Assembly (NCBI RefSeq): GCF_012396605.1
Contig: NZ_JAAXPW010000001.1
Location: forward strand, 124,001-188,000
DNA: 64,000 nucleotides
Direction: 5' to 3'
DNA from: Ureibacillus thermosphaericus
GTDB taxonomy: Bacteria; Bacillota; Bacilli; Bacillales_A; Planococcaceae
Position 1 is the first letter of the stretch. Each line of letters starts with the position of its first letter. Below are positions 45,493 through 54,841 of the stretch, in pieces. A program made the translations under genes and the position numbers. A model generated the notes under the pieces. The model was not told where the DNA came from, did not search any database, and saw nothing but the letters and a program-made list of their open reading frames with translations.

Positions 45493-45624
45493 CATCTTCG
45501 GGGCAGGGTGAGATTCCCGACCGGCGGTATTAGAACGGTTGTTCTTAAGCCCGCGAGCTCTTTTTGAGCAGGATTTGGTGAGATTCCAAAGCCGACAGTA
45601 TAGTCTGGATGGGAGAAGATGAAG
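45493..45624 (+). ncRNA. FMN riboswitch (RFN element)
   Basis: The conserved RFN segments are present in order: ATCTTCGGGGCAGGGTG, GATTCCCGACCGGCGGT, AGCCCGCGAGC, GATTTGGTGAGATTCC, AAAGCCGACAGT and the closing GGGAGAAGATGAAG. The terminal stem (CATCTTC/GAAGATG) closes. Bound FMN should favour the terminator at 45753 and shut off ribU. The same riboswitch-ribU arrangement precedes fmnP (ypaA) in B. subtilis. Confidence 0.97.
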
Positions 45625-45752
45625 GTACGGTCGTTTTTCGTTATGTAACCTAGACACGTGGCAATTATTGTGTTGGAAATTTTTGTATTAATCCAACGCG
45701 CTATTTTCCTATTCTCTTTTTGTCATGTGTAGCTTTTCGTGTACCCGTTTTC

Positions 45753-45790
45753 TCCCTTATGCTAGTTTGGCATAAGGGATTTTAATTTTT
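45753..45790 (+). terminator. attenuator terminator of the FMN riboswitch
   Basis: A perfect TCCCTTATGC/GCATAAGGGA stem with a seven-base loop is followed by TTTTAATTTTT. It lies 63 bases before ribU and is the expected FMN-controlled terminator. Confidence 0.9.
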
Positions 45791-45852
45791 AACGAAGTCG
45801 ACTATGTGCCTTTCTTCTTGCGAGTTGAATCAGCAAAGAGGAGAGAGTGCTA

Positions 45853-46434
45853 ATGAACAAAATGAAATTGCGTTCTTTTGTAACAATCGCAATGCTATCG
45901 AGTATTTCATTTATTTTAATGTTTTTAAATTTTCCATTACCGTATTTTCCGGTATTTTTAGAGATTGATTTTAGTGATGTTCCTGCATTGATTGCGGCAA
46001 TTACGATGGGACCTGTTGCAGGAATTTTAGTTGAATTCATTAAAAATATCTTGAATTGGCTATTTATGGGTGCTCCTACTGGGGTGCCAGTGGGACATAT
46101 GGCAAACTTCGCAACAGGGATCTTGTTTATCATGCCAGTTTACTATGTATATAAAAGAACTAATTCAGTAAAAGGGTTAATCTTTGGACTGATAGCTGGA
46201 ACATTTACGATGTCAATTGGCATGAGCGTATTAAACTATGTTGCTTTCCTGCCAATGTACACATATTTCTTAGGAATGGGTACATTTGATGTAAAAGAAA
46301 CTATCGTTCTAGGAATTTTGCCATTTAATATTATCAAAGGTATTTTGTTGATGGTGTTAGTATTGATGTTATTTAGAACGATGAGAAATTGGATTGAAAA
46401 TCAAAGAGCACAATATTTATTGCAAAAACAATAA
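45853..46434 (+). CDS. ribU: riboflavin ECF-transporter substrate-binding subunit RibU
   Basis: The 193-residue protein has five or six transmembrane helices and the RibU signature EIDFSDVPALIAAITMGP (about residues 37-54) and PTGVPVGHMANF. As an S component it binds riboflavin and needs the shared EcfA/A'/T module, which is not in this window. The FMN riboswitch upstream makes the assignment secure. The ATG at 45853 follows GAGGAGAG; the GTG at 45847 is inside that site. A terminator follows. Confidence 0.93.
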   Translation: MNKMKLRSFVTIAMLSSISFILMFLNFPLPYFPVFLEIDFSDVPALIAAITMGPVAGILVEFIKNILNWLFMGAPTGVPVGHMANFATGILFIMPVYYVYKRTNSVKGLIFGLIAGTFTMSIGMSVLNYVAFLPMYTYFLGMGTFDVKETIVLGILPFNIIKGILLMVLVLMLFRTMRNWIENQRAQYLLQKQ

Positions 46435-46450
46435 TAGAACATAGATCATT

Positions 46451-46484
46451 AGGGGTTTGCTGTTTTGTGCAAACCTCTTTTATT
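46451..46484 (+). terminator. terminator of ribU
   Basis: AGGGGTTTGC pairs with GCAAACCTCT (one mismatch) around an eight-base loop and is followed by a T-rich tail. Confidence 0.85.
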
Positions 46485-46644
46485 TTGAGTAAATTACGAA
46501 TACACTTTTGAAGGAATTGTATGATTGCTTACATTATATTTCCGTTCGATCAATATTATAGAAAGTTTATATTGTTTTAAAAAATTGATATGATGTAATC
46601 ATCATGTTTATTAGTTTAAAGTCATAAAGGAAGGAATTTTTACA

Positions 46645-47991
46645 ATGGATCAAAATAAAGGGCAATGGACGAGTAAAATTGGATTTATATTAGCTTCGGC
46701 AGGGGCAGCCATTGGACTCGGCGCTATTTGGAAAATGCCTTATGTGACAGGGCAAAGCGGAGGGGGAGCTTTTTTCTTAATCGTTGTTATTTTCACCCTT
46801 CTCATAGGATTGCCAATGCTATTATCGGAATATATTATTGGTCGTAGCACTCAAAAAGAAGCAGTAACAGCATATAAATTATTAGCCCCCCATAATCTTC
46901 GCTGGTCTTGGATTGGGAAGTTAGGAGTTATCGGTTGCTTTATTATGCTATCCTTTTACAGCGTTGTAGGTGGATGGATATTTATATACAGTGGCGTTTC
47001 ATTGGTTGGAGGAGTCATTGAGCCGAATGCCAATCCAGGAGATTTTTTTAATTATGTTATAGGGACACCATGGATTACGTTGTTAGGTCTTGCACTATTT
47101 ACTTTAGCAAATGTATTAGTCATTGCATTAGGAGTGCAAAACGGAATTGAAAAAGCCAATAAAGTTATGATGCCGTTATTATTCATTCTATTTATTATTT
47201 TAGTAGTACGCGGCTTAACTTTAGATGGAGCAGTGGAAGGGGTAAAATTTTTCCTATGGCCTGATTTTTCAAATATTACTGGGGAATCGTTATTGTTTGC
47301 TCTTGGACAGTCCTTTTTTGCACTGGCGGTAGGATTTTCGTGCCTTGTAACTTATAGCTCCTATTTAAAAAAGGAAGTTAGCATACCTCAATCGGCAACA
47401 TGGGTTGTTGTGTTAACCATTTTGGTTTCATTTCTTGCTGGACTAGCAATTTTCCCAGTTGTCTTTACATTTGGAATGGAGCCAACTGAAGGACCGGGAT
47501 TATTGTTTATGGTTTTACCTGCTGCTTTTAGTCAAATGGCTTTCGGTGAAGTATTTTTGGCGATGTTTTTGATATTATTTTTATTTGCAACGCTCACTTC
47601 ATCTTTTAGCATGTATGAGATTATCGTTGCTGCGTTAATTGAGAAATTACATATTCGCCGCACGAAATTAACTGTCATTTTAGGAATCATCGTTTTTATT
47701 GTTTCGATTCCATCTGCATTATCTTTCAACTTATTAAGTAATGTGTCAATTTTTAATAAAAGTATTTTTGATGCCACGGATTATCTTGTTTCCAACGTGC
47801 TCTTACCTTTAGGAAATATATTAATTGCAATATTTATTGTATATGTGATGGATAAACAATTAGCAAAAAAGGAATTATTGCAAGGAAGCCAAATGGGGGA
47901 AGGTTATTATCACGTTTATAGAGCATTGATGACGTATGTTGTTCCGGTTGTGATTATAATTGTGTGCCTTGCAAGACTGTTTGGATTTTGA
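46645..47991 (+). CDS. sodium-dependent transporter, NSS family
   Basis: This 448-residue protein has about 11 transmembrane helices and the N-terminal signature GFILASAGAAIGLGAIWKMPY (split here at the conserved Gly and Ala residues of helix 1), diagnostic of neurotransmitter:sodium symporters such as LeuT, TnaT and MhsT. It should import an amino acid with sodium; the substrate cannot be read. An AAGGAAGG site precedes the ATG. The gene is not found at this place in B. subtilis. A thioredoxin-like gene follows 50 bases later. Confidence 0.87.
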   Translation: MDQNKGQWTSKIGFILASAGAAIGLGAIWKMPYVTGQSGGGAFFLIVVIFTLLIGLPMLLSEYIIGRSTQKEAVTAYKLLAPHNLRWSWIGKLGVIGCFIMLSFYSVVGGWIFIYSGVSLVGGVIEPNANPGDFFNYVIGTPWITLLGLALFTLANVLVIALGVQNGIEKANKVMMPLLFILFIILVVRGLTLDGAVEGVKFFLWPDFSNITGESLLFALGQSFFALAVGFSCLVTYSSYLKKEVSIPQSATWVVVLTILVSFLAGLAIFPVVFTFGMEPTEGPGLLFMVLPAAFSQMAFGEVFLAMFLILFLFATLTSSFSMYEIIVAALIEKLHIRRTKLTVILGIIVFIVSIPSALSFNLLSNVSIFNKSIFDATDYLVSNVLLPLGNILIAIFIVYVMDKQLAKKELLQGSQMGEGYYHVYRALMTYVVPVVIIIVCLARLFGF

Positions 47992-48041
47992 AACAGCAGC
48001 ATACATATAGTAAAAATGACAACCGTTATAAGGAAGGTGTT

Positions 48042-48686
48042 ATGGAAAAATCGAAAGTATCCATTTTCTTTCTCTTGCTTATTCTCTGTGCATTCACTTG
48101 GACGATTTATTCGAAATTTATAAAGAATGAAAAAGGTCTAGAGGAGTCTTTTACAGAAGACGAGTTTATCGATTTTCTTTATCAAAATTTAGGTTTAGAG
48201 GATCCACACGATGTTGACATTCATGAATTTGAATATGACATGATTGAAACTACTTATCAAGTGGTGGATGTTGAGGCAAGCGATTTTCAACTAAAAACAA
48301 TGCAAAATGAAACAATTAAATTGTCTGATTTGAAAGGGAAAAAAGTTTTCATCAACTTTTGGACAAGTTGGTGCCCCCCTTGCAAAGAAGAAATGCCTCA
48401 TTTAAATGAGTTCTATGAACAATTTGCAAAAAAGAACAATATCGAAATATTGGCCATCAACATTACCGATCAAGAATTATCAATGGATGACGTGAAAAAA
48501 TTTGCTGACAAATATCAAATAAAGTTTCCTATATTATTTGATGATACCGGTGCGGTTTCGACGGAATATAAAATCATTACGATTCCTACAAGCTTCATTA
48601 TAGATGAAGAAGGTAAAATAACCGAAAAAATTGTCGGCCCTGTCACAAAAGACATATTATTAGAAAAATTTCAGATAAATACATGA
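48042..48686 (+). CDS. membrane-anchored thioredoxin-like protein (TlpA/ResA family)
   Basis: This 214-residue protein has a signal anchor (residues 7-25), an acidic region of about 60 residues, then a thioredoxin domain (about 78-212) with Cys111-Pro-Pro-Cys114 in WTSWCPPCKEEMP. It is a second, ResA-like extracytoplasmic thiol-disulfide protein in this window, with CPPC instead of CEPC. Its partner is unknown; cytochrome or spore-coat thiol reduction (StoA-like) are possibilities. ATG 48042 has AAGGAAGG upstream. It may be cotranscribed with the symporter. Confidence 0.82.
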   Translation: MEKSKVSIFFLLLILCAFTWTIYSKFIKNEKGLEESFTEDEFIDFLYQNLGLEDPHDVDIHEFEYDMIETTYQVVDVEASDFQLKTMQNETIKLSDLKGKKVFINFWTSWCPPCKEEMPHLNEFYEQFAKKNNIEILAINITDQELSMDDVKKFADKYQIKFPILFDDTGAVSTEYKIITIPTSFIIDEEGKITEKIVGPVTKDILLEKFQINT

Positions 48687-48745
48687 ATACTTACTAAAAA
48701 ACATAAACAAGACTAGACAGTATTAATACAAAAAAGACGTAAGTG

Positions 48746-48998
48746 ATGAATATCCAGTTGAAATCAGGGGAGTCCATACTGAGTCATTTTGCTGATGGCA
48801 ATGTGTTGATTATTGTTCGGAGCGGGGTTGGTTCATTTAATTGAACAGGGAATAGCTGAATTAACGAGGAAATCGATATTGCAAATGGATTCGAAAGAGA
48901 AGCATAGTTTAAAAGAATATTATGGTTATGTAAATAAAAGAGTGGATTACGATTTTAAGCCTCCTTTCTGGGGAAAATTTTTAAATAGTTGTAAGTAG
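48746..48998 (+). pseudogene. small frameshifted gene remnant
   Basis: An ATG at 48746 opens a 32-residue frame ending at 48844. An overlapping second frame continues from about 48813 to a stop at 48996-48998, with a charged helical sequence (QMDSKEKHSLKEYYGYVNKR). Joined with a frameshift near 48822 they would encode about 85 residues. Neither frame has a good Shine-Dalgarno. I do not recognise the product. Confidence 0.3.
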
Positions 48999-49026
48999 GT
49001 CATTCGTTTAGAGAATGGCCTTTTAT
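48998..49026. terminator. terminator between the remnant and fabI
   Basis: An AGGTCATTC/GAATGGCCT stem (one G-T pair) with a seven-base loop is followed by TTTTATT on the plus strand. It lies between convergent units. Confidence 0.75.
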
Positions 49027-49083
49027 TGTGAGAAAAAAAGTAGCACAAACCAACAATTGATTTGTACTACAGCTAGTGAAAGA

Positions 49084-49860
49084 TTATCCCATAATATGAT
49101 AACCTGAGTCAACGTAAATCGTTTCTCCTGTAACGCCGCGGGATAATTCGCTAAGCATTACGACTGTCATATCTCCAACTTCTTCTTTATTTGTATTGCG
49201 TTTCAATGGAGATACTTCTTCATATCGGTGAAGGGCTTCGTTAAAGCTTGGAACACCTTTAGCAGCCAATGTACGAATTGCACCAGCGGAAATGGCATTA
49301 ACGCGAATACCTTCTTTGCCAAGATCCGCAGCTAAATAACGAACGCTTGCTTCAAGCGCAGCTTTCGCAACACCCATGACATTATATCCTTCAAGAACTC
49401 GTTCTGCACCCAAGTAAGACATTGTAACGATAGAGCCACCTTCTGTCATATAAGGACGCGCTGCATTAGCAACAGCAATTAATGAATATGCGCTTGTATC
49501 TTGGGCAAAGGCATAGCCCTCTCGCGAAGTTTCAACAAAGCGATTTTTTAAATCTTCTGCATGAGCAAAGGCTACAGAATGTACGATACCGTGGATGACA
49601 CCGAATTGTTCACCAATTTGTTTGAATGCATTTTGAATCGATTCGTCGCTGTTAACGTCACATTGAATAATTGCTGTTTTGTGGTCTTGATAGTCTTCTA
49701 AAATTTTTTCTAGTTTTGCTTTTGAACGATCTTTTCGATACGTGAAAATCACGTTTGCTCCAACTTCTAATAGTTTCTTTGCTGCTCCCCAAGCGATGCT
49801 TCTTTCATTGGCTACGCCCATCACAACGATATTTTTATCTTTTAATTTTAATACATCCAT
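49084..49860 (-). CDS. fabI: enoyl-[acyl-carrier-protein] reductase FabI
   Basis: The 258-residue SDR-type reductase carries the FabI-specific cofactor loop GVANERSIAWG (about 15-25) and the active-site pair Tyr149/Tyr159 with Lys166. It performs the last reduction in each fatty-acid elongation cycle. The ATG at 49860 has AAAGGGG upstream; an in-frame ATG at 49896 sits in the operator region and is unlikely. A FapR-like operator overlaps the promoter, so malonyl-CoA-responsive repression by FapR is expected. This gene is not at this position in B. subtilis. Confidence 0.95.
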   Translation of the reverse strand: MDVLKLKDKNIVVMGVANERSIAWGAAKKLLEVGANVIFTYRKDRSKAKLEKILEDYQDHKTAIIQCDVNSDESIQNAFKQIGEQFGVIHGIVHSVAFAHAEDLKNRFVETSREGYAFAQDTSAYSLIAVANAARPYMTEGGSIVTMSYLGAERVLEGYNVMGVAKAALEASVRYLAADLGKEGIRVNAISAGAIRTLAAKGVPSFNEALHRYEEVSPLKRNTNKEEVGDMTVVMLSELSRGVTGETIYVDSGYHIMG

Positions 49861-49884
49861 GTACTTGACCCCTTTAACATCAGT

Positions 49885-49933
49885 TATTAGTACCAACTAC
49901 TAGAAGTGTAACAGCATTTCTAATAAAAATCAA
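49885..49933 (-). promoter_or_regulatory. fabI promoter with FapR-like operator
   Basis: Leftward, TTGATT (49933-49928) and TACACT (49910-49905) are 17 bases apart. Directly after the -10 lies an inverted repeat reading TTAGTACCAACTACTAG on the plus strand (49887-49903), a close match to the FapR box TTAGTACCTGGTACTAA. The operator would cover the transcription start. Confidence 0.75.
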
Positions 49934-49942
49934 TATAAACTA

Positions 49943-49971
49943 TTGACTGCTATTTTGTAATACAATATAGT
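49943..49971 (+). promoter_or_regulatory. promoter of the PadR-DUF1129 operon
   Basis: TTGACT (49943-49948) and TATAGT (49966-49971) are 17 bases apart. It diverges from the fabI promoter, and the two -35 boxes lie only nine bases apart. ATGTATAGCTAC just downstream may be part of a PadR-type autoregulatory site. Confidence 0.65.
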
Positions 49972-50037
49972 TATGTATAGCTACTTTGTTTTACAAGATA
50001 GGTGCGTATCATTCCAACAATTGAGGTGGTGAAGTCT

Positions 50038-50364
50038 TTGTCTATTCGGAGTCAATTGTTAAAGGGAGTGCTCGATGGATGTATATTAGCAATTATTGAA
50101 AAAGATGAGGTCTATGGATACGAATTATCAAAAAAGCTAGAACAAGTTGGCTTAGATATTAGTGAAGGCACAATTTATCCAGTGCTATTACGGCTTCAAA
50201 AAAATGGATATATTGTGGGGGAAATGAGGGCGTCTGTTTCAGGCCCAAATCGAAAATATTATTCTATTACGGTGAAAGGAAAAGAAGTACTTGATAATAT
50301 TCGAGACGAATGGAGAATCCTATCTTCTTCCATCGAAGAATTGTTGGGGAGTGATAATAAATGA
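50038..50364 (+). CDS. PadR family transcriptional regulator
   Basis: This 108-residue winged-helix protein has the PadR-family layout: LKGVLDGCILAIIEK, YGYELSKKLE, ISEGTIYPVLLRLQKNGYI and GPNRKYYSIT. Small PadR proteins of this type repress their own operon with a downstream membrane protein and often respond to envelope drugs. The TTG at 50038 has GAGGTGGTG six bases upstream; an in-frame start at 50002 lacks a site. It overlaps the next gene by four bases. Confidence 0.85.
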   Translation: MSIRSQLLKGVLDGCILAIIEKDEVYGYELSKKLEQVGLDISEGTIYPVLLRLQKNGYIVGEMRASVSGPNRKYYSITVKGKEVLDNIRDEWRILSSSIEELLGSDNK

Positions 50365-51035
50365 AAGTTTCAGTGAAAGAGTTAATACGACAAAATAACG
50401 AAAAAAGAAAACAGCTTACACCAGAAAATCAGCAATATTATGAAAATCTCCTTGTTTACATTCGCGCAAATTTATCGAGAAATGAGCGAGCTACAGAGGA
50501 AGTTTTACTTGAAATGCTAGAACATCTATTAGAAGCACAGAAGGAAGGAAAAACAGCATCTGAAGTTTTCGGGAAAAACCCAAAAGATTTAGCGGATGAA
50601 ATAATTGCCTCTTTACCAAAAGAATCTTGGAAGCGCCAATTAGAATTCGCTTTTGAAATCCTTTTTACGTTATTCGGGTGGTATTTGATTGTACGTGGAA
50701 TATTTCCTTTACTAAATAAAGAGAATCAAATAATTTATTCTGGAAATCTTGTTATCTCAACTCTTCTTCTAGTCGGTAGTTTATTGATGTTGATTTATTT
50801 AATAGTGAATCTATTGAAAAAAGAAGCTTTTCAAGAACCAAAAACAAAACAAAAAATGACAATTTTATTTGGATTCATCACTATTGTTTTATTTGCGATG
50901 AGCTTTTATGTAAGATTTGCGATTCAACCATTTGGACCTTCATTTGAGGTTTCATATTATACCATTTTTGGCCTAGGGTGCTTCATGTTGTTAGCTTCTT
51001 ATTTATTTAAGAAGATGCGGGAGCAAAAGGTATAG
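50361..51035 (+). CDS. DUF1129-like membrane protein partner of PadR
   Basis: The 224 residues form a soluble helical N-terminal domain (1-95) followed by four transmembrane helices (about 98-118, 128-150, 166-186, 195-215). The N-terminal QNNEKRKQLTPENQQYYENLL stretch, shortened here to its recognisable core, and the four-helix tail resemble DUF1129 proteins, which are commonly encoded after a PadR regulator. Function is unknown. The start overlaps the padR stop as ATGA, so the two form one operon. Confidence 0.65.
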   Translation: MKVSVKELIRQNNEKRKQLTPENQQYYENLLVYIRANLSRNERATEEVLLEMLEHLLEAQKEGKTASEVFGKNPKDLADEIIASLPKESWKRQLEFAFEILFTLFGWYLIVRGIFPLLNKENQIIYSGNLVISTLLLVGSLLMLIYLIVNLLKKEAFQEPKTKQKMTILFGFITIVLFAMSFYVRFAIQPFGPSFEVSYYTIFGLGCFMLLASYLFKKMREQKV

Positions 51036-51082
51036 TAACGGAGCAAAAAACTAATTGTAAAATTCTAAGGGAAATAAAAATC

Positions 51083-51107
51083 AGGTGCATCCATTATCGG
51101 TGCACCT
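51083..51107. terminator. bidirectional terminator between the PadR operon and fer
   Basis: An AGGTGCA/TGCACCT stem with an 11-base loop lies between convergent genes. On the minus strand it is followed by GATTTTTATTT, so it can end the fer transcript. Confidence 0.7.
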
Positions 51108-51118
51108 ACTCTTATATT

Positions 51119-51367
<249 letters not shown>

Positions 51368-51478
51368 TTAATAATCTCTCCTTTTTTCTATCGCGCTTCC
51401 AAGTTAAAGCTACTTTATTATTCTAAAACTGTTTATTATACTTTTCAACATTAAGACTGTAAAATTGGAGGTTCTGAT

Positions 51479-52519
51479 TTGCTATTTCAGTATTTAGTCT
51501 TAGATATATTAAAAAACGTAGAAAATGCGCGCACAATTTCTTCACCTTATCATTTGCTGAAAGGGAAGCGCTCTGGCCAAACGATTCAAGATGTTGGTAT
51601 ATTTCGCTTGCATTCATATTTTGGTATTTTACCAACATTAACAAGGCAAGTTTATGATAATGAGATTCAAAAACTTGTTGAACATCAATTGATTGTTGTA
51701 TCAGAAAATAGTTTTCAATTAACAAAACAAGCAATCGAACTTCTTCAGAATTATGAGCCTCTTCCTTTGAATGGATGGCAATATAGAGGAAATGAACAAA
51801 TCTTTTTTTCAAGACTCTCACTAACAGTACAAAGTTTGTCCCATGCAAGAGAAAATAACATGGCATTTTCTCCTATTCAAAAAGACGAAGAAATTCAGCG
51901 TTGGGTGCGACATTTCCTTTTAATCAATGATTACAAATCAGGACTTCTAAACCATAGCTTATATGATGAAATCCTACAAAGTCTTGAAAGTACACAAATC
52001 AATACACAGGCAAAAGAAATCGTTGTAAAACGATTAGCGGGCTATCAAGAAACCGGATTTACTTGGGAACAAATTAGCTTGGAATATCAAATGGCAGAAA
52101 TAGATGTTCAAATCATATTTGTAGCTTGTCTACATCAATGGTTGAATGAAATACTATTGAACACGAAACAATATCCATATTTATCTCAAATTGCTGATAA
52201 GATTCGCGTAGAAATCCCGTTAACGGGTTCTGCTTATCACACTGCAATGCTCTTTAAAAAAGGATATTCGATTGAACAAATCTGCAAAATTCGGAAGCTA
52301 AAACAAAGTACTATTGAAGACCACTTAGTTGAATTGGCAATCAATGATCCAACGTTTCCAATTGAACAATTTGTAAAAAAAGAAGATATACAGCTCGTGC
52401 TTACAACGACAGAAGATTACAATACGAAAAAGTTGAAAATTCTTCATGAAGTGCTACCGCATTTATCTTATTTTCAATTGCGTCTTGCACTGGCGAGAGG
52501 TGAAAATTCTTGCAATTAG
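51479..52519 (+). CDS. ypbB: YpbB, helix-turn-helix protein encoded with RecS
   Basis: This 346-residue soluble protein resembles YpbB of B. subtilis and has a C-terminal winged-helix/HRDC-like region (about 250-340, with KKGYSIEQICKIRKLKQST). Such proteins are encoded next to RecQ-type helicases and may assist them; this is unproven. The TTG at 51479 has GGAGG seven bases upstream. It overlaps recS by ten bases, which supports a functional pair. It diverges from fer. Confidence 0.85.
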   Translation: MLFQYLVLDILKNVENARTISSPYHLLKGKRSGQTIQDVGIFRLHSYFGILPTLTRQVYDNEIQKLVEHQLIVVSENSFQLTKQAIELLQNYEPLPLNGWQYRGNEQIFFSRLSLTVQSLSHARENNMAFSPIQKDEEIQRWVRHFLLINDYKSGLLNHSLYDEILQSLESTQINTQAKEIVVKRLAGYQETGFTWEQISLEYQMAEIDVQIIFVACLHQWLNEILLNTKQYPYLSQIADKIRVEIPLTGSAYHTAMLFKKGYSIEQICKIRKLKQSTIEDHLVELAINDPTFPIEQFVKKEDIQLVLTTTEDYNTKKLKILHEVLPHLSYFQLRLALARGENSCN

Positions 52520-53952
52520 AACAGCTGTTACAAAATCATTTTGGATACACTTCATTTCGACCAGGACAAAAAGAAGTCATTGAACAGTTAATGAATGGAA
52601 GAGATACAATCGCTTTACTTCCCACTGGAATGGGGAAATCCTTATGTTACCAGCTTCCAGCATACATATTTAAAAAACCGGTATTAATTATTTCTCCATT
52701 ACTTTCCCTCATGCAAGACCAAGTTGATCGGATGAAACAATATGGTGAAAAACGGGTAGTAGCATTGAATTCTTTTTTGAATCGAGAACAAAAACAACGA
52801 GTTTTACAATTTTTACCACAATATCGATTTATTTTTAGTTCACCAGAAATGTTGATGCAGGAACAGGTTAAAAGCAGACTGAATCAGATGGAATTGGCGT
52901 TAATTGTGGTTGATGAAGCACACTGCATTTCCCAGTGGGGATTTGATTTTCGACCGGATTATTTGAAAATTGGAGGCTTAATTAAAGATAGGCGACCTCC
53001 GATTTTAGCATTAACTGCAACTGCAACAGAAAAAGTGCTAGAAGATATAAGGCATGTTTTAAAGATGGATGACCCTTATGAATACATACATTCCGTTGAC
53101 CGTCCAAACATTCGTTATGGGAAAAAAATATTTCACGCAAAGGAAGAAAAAATGGAATGGCTCATTGAACATGTTTTACATACAGAAGGGCCGGGCATTA
53201 TTTATACGCGTTCGAGAAAAAGAACGGATGATATCACAACACAATTATTGAATCATGGGCTTTCTGTTTCTTCCTATCACGGGGGAAAAGATGCGGTAGA
53301 CCGACAATTTATTCAACAGCAGTTTTTAGACGGCTCATTGGAATGGATTGTTGCTACGAATGCTTTTGGCATGGGCGTACATAAAGAAAATGTACGTCAA
53401 ATTATTCATGATTCAATTCCATCAAACATTGCAGATTATATGCAGGAAGTAGGAAGAGCTGGTCGGGACGGCAAAGACGCAGTTGCTATTTTGTTGTATG
53501 GTGATGGGGATGAAGATGTAGCTCACTATATTGCAGGGGAAGATTTGCCGAATGAAAATCAAATTGAGTTGTACGTTGAATATGTAAGAAGGCAAGTTAA
53601 CCCGAAAGAAATGGTTCATGATGGACTGATTTCTGAAACGTCTTTTCGCGTGTTGCACTATTGGATGGAGCATTATTCGATGGATGAAGTCAAGTCTATT
53701 TTTCGACAAATGATGAATGACAAATATCGTTCTGTGGAAGAAATGTTGAACATTGTAAAAAGTAATCAATGTATTCGAGAACAACTTGTCCATTACTTTG
53801 GCCAAACATTAAATAGTAAACCAGAGCATTGCTGTGAACATTGTGGTTTAGAATATCAGCATTTTCTTCTTCCAAGAATAACAAAAGATACAAAAAGAAA
53901 TTCGACCACTTGGCAGACGAGATTGCGACAAATTTTGTTAGGAACTGACTGA
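52510..53952 (+). CDS. recS: RecQ-family ATP-dependent DNA helicase RecS
   Basis: The 480-residue superfamily 2 helicase has Walker A (TGMGKS, Lys43), DEAH at 135-138, motif VI QEVGRAGRDG (about 315) and a zinc-binding RQC-like end with Cys441/442 and Cys445. It is shorter than RecQ of E. coli and lacks a clear HRDC domain, matching RecS, the RecQ paralogue next to ypbB and fer in B. subtilis. It unwinds 3' to 5' in recombination and fork repair. The start is TTG 52510 with AGAGGTG upstream, inside ypbB. Confidence 0.9.
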   Translation: MQLEQLLQNHFGYTSFRPGQKEVIEQLMNGRDTIALLPTGMGKSLCYQLPAYIFKKPVLIISPLLSLMQDQVDRMKQYGEKRVVALNSFLNREQKQRVLQFLPQYRFIFSSPEMLMQEQVKSRLNQMELALIVVDEAHCISQWGFDFRPDYLKIGGLIKDRRPPILALTATATEKVLEDIRHVLKMDDPYEYIHSVDRPNIRYGKKIFHAKEEKMEWLIEHVLHTEGPGIIYTRSRKRTDDITTQLLNHGLSVSSYHGGKDAVDRQFIQQQFLDGSLEWIVATNAFGMGVHKENVRQIIHDSIPSNIADYMQEVGRAGRDGKDAVAILLYGDGDEDVAHYIAGEDLPNENQIELYVEYVRRQVNPKEMVHDGLISETSFRVLHYWMEHYSMDEVKSIFRQMMNDKYRSVEEMLNIVKSNQCIREQLVHYFGQTLNSKPEHCCEHCGLEYQHFLLPRITKDTKRNSTTWQTRLRQILLGTD

Positions 53953-54067
53953 TTGTAGTAAAATAATCTTAATTACGACAAAAATCTTTGAAAATAAAAA
54001 TTTCCTCTCATTTACTTTTTCCCTCATTTTCGTCATAATTAGATATGATTGCAAATGGAGGTGCATT

Positions 54068-54715
54068 ATGAGTAAAAATGATTATCGAAAAAAGATTGAA
54101 GAACATCGCCAATCGATTGAGATAAAAGATTCAAATACGAGACTAAGTCGTTCAGAACGTCGACGTAAAAAGAAAAAATCGAAAGAAACTCCATTACTCA
54201 CCACTTTAACCGTTATTCTAATCGGTATTCCATTAGCGATTTTAATATATGTTTGGGGCTTTTGGAATCCAGGAGATAATGAAGAAGTTGCGGTTAATAA
54301 AGATGAAAATTTAATTGAAGTCCAAAGAAATAATGCAGTAGCAGCTAGTAATAAGGATGAAAAAGATAAAGCGGATGAAAACAAAGAAAAAGAATCTTCA
54401 TCTGAAGCAACGGAAAAAGAAGTAAAAAAGGATTCTGAAGCTAAATCAAGTGAAAAAGAACCAATAACCGATTCTTCACATAAACAAACAGAAAAGGACG
54501 ATTCTTCAAAGAAAAATGAAAATAGTCCTCCTCAACAACATGAAAAGCAAAAAGAAAATGTAAAAGTACATACTGTTAGTGCAAATGAAAACTTATTCCG
54601 TATTGCAAAGCAATATTATAGTGATCCTATGAGTGGTGTTGAAAAAATTAAAGCGGCAAATAATTTATCATCCGATATCATTAGTCCAGGACAGTCGCTC
54701 GTAATTCCGGAATAA
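54068..54715 (+). CDS. ypbE: YpbE-like membrane protein with C-terminal LysM domain
   Basis: The 215 residues contain a basic cytoplasmic start (1-40), one transmembrane helix (about 43-65), a long Lys/Glu/Ser-rich low-complexity spacer (75-165) and one LysM domain (about 168-214). LysM binds peptidoglycan, so the spacer should span the wall-proximal space. Layout and neighbours match B. subtilis YpbE; the role is unknown. ATG 54068 follows TGGAGGTG. Confidence 0.83.
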   Translation: MSKNDYRKKIEEHRQSIEIKDSNTRLSRSERRRKKKKSKETPLLTTLTVILIGIPLAILIYVWGFWNPGDNEEVAVNKDENLIEVQRNNAVAASNKDEKDKADENKEKESSSEATEKEVKKDSEAKSSEKEPITDSSHKQTEKDDSSKKNENSPPQQHEKQKENVKVHTVSANENLFRIAKQYYSDPMSGVEKIKAANNLSSDIISPGQSLVIPE

Positions 54716-54783
54716 AAGAAAATATTTTATCAGTTGAATAAAATCCAGTAAAATATTATACATTACTGTAGGCTAGTGGATTG

Positions 54784-54815
54784 AAAAGACGATGGTATAT
54801 TCACCACGTCTTTTT
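54784..54815 (+). terminator. terminator of ypbE
   Basis: An AAAAGACG/CGTCTTTT stem with a 15-base loop is followed by T residues. Confidence 0.8.
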
Positions 54816-54841
54816 GTTTTATCAGGAGGGGTACAACTTAC

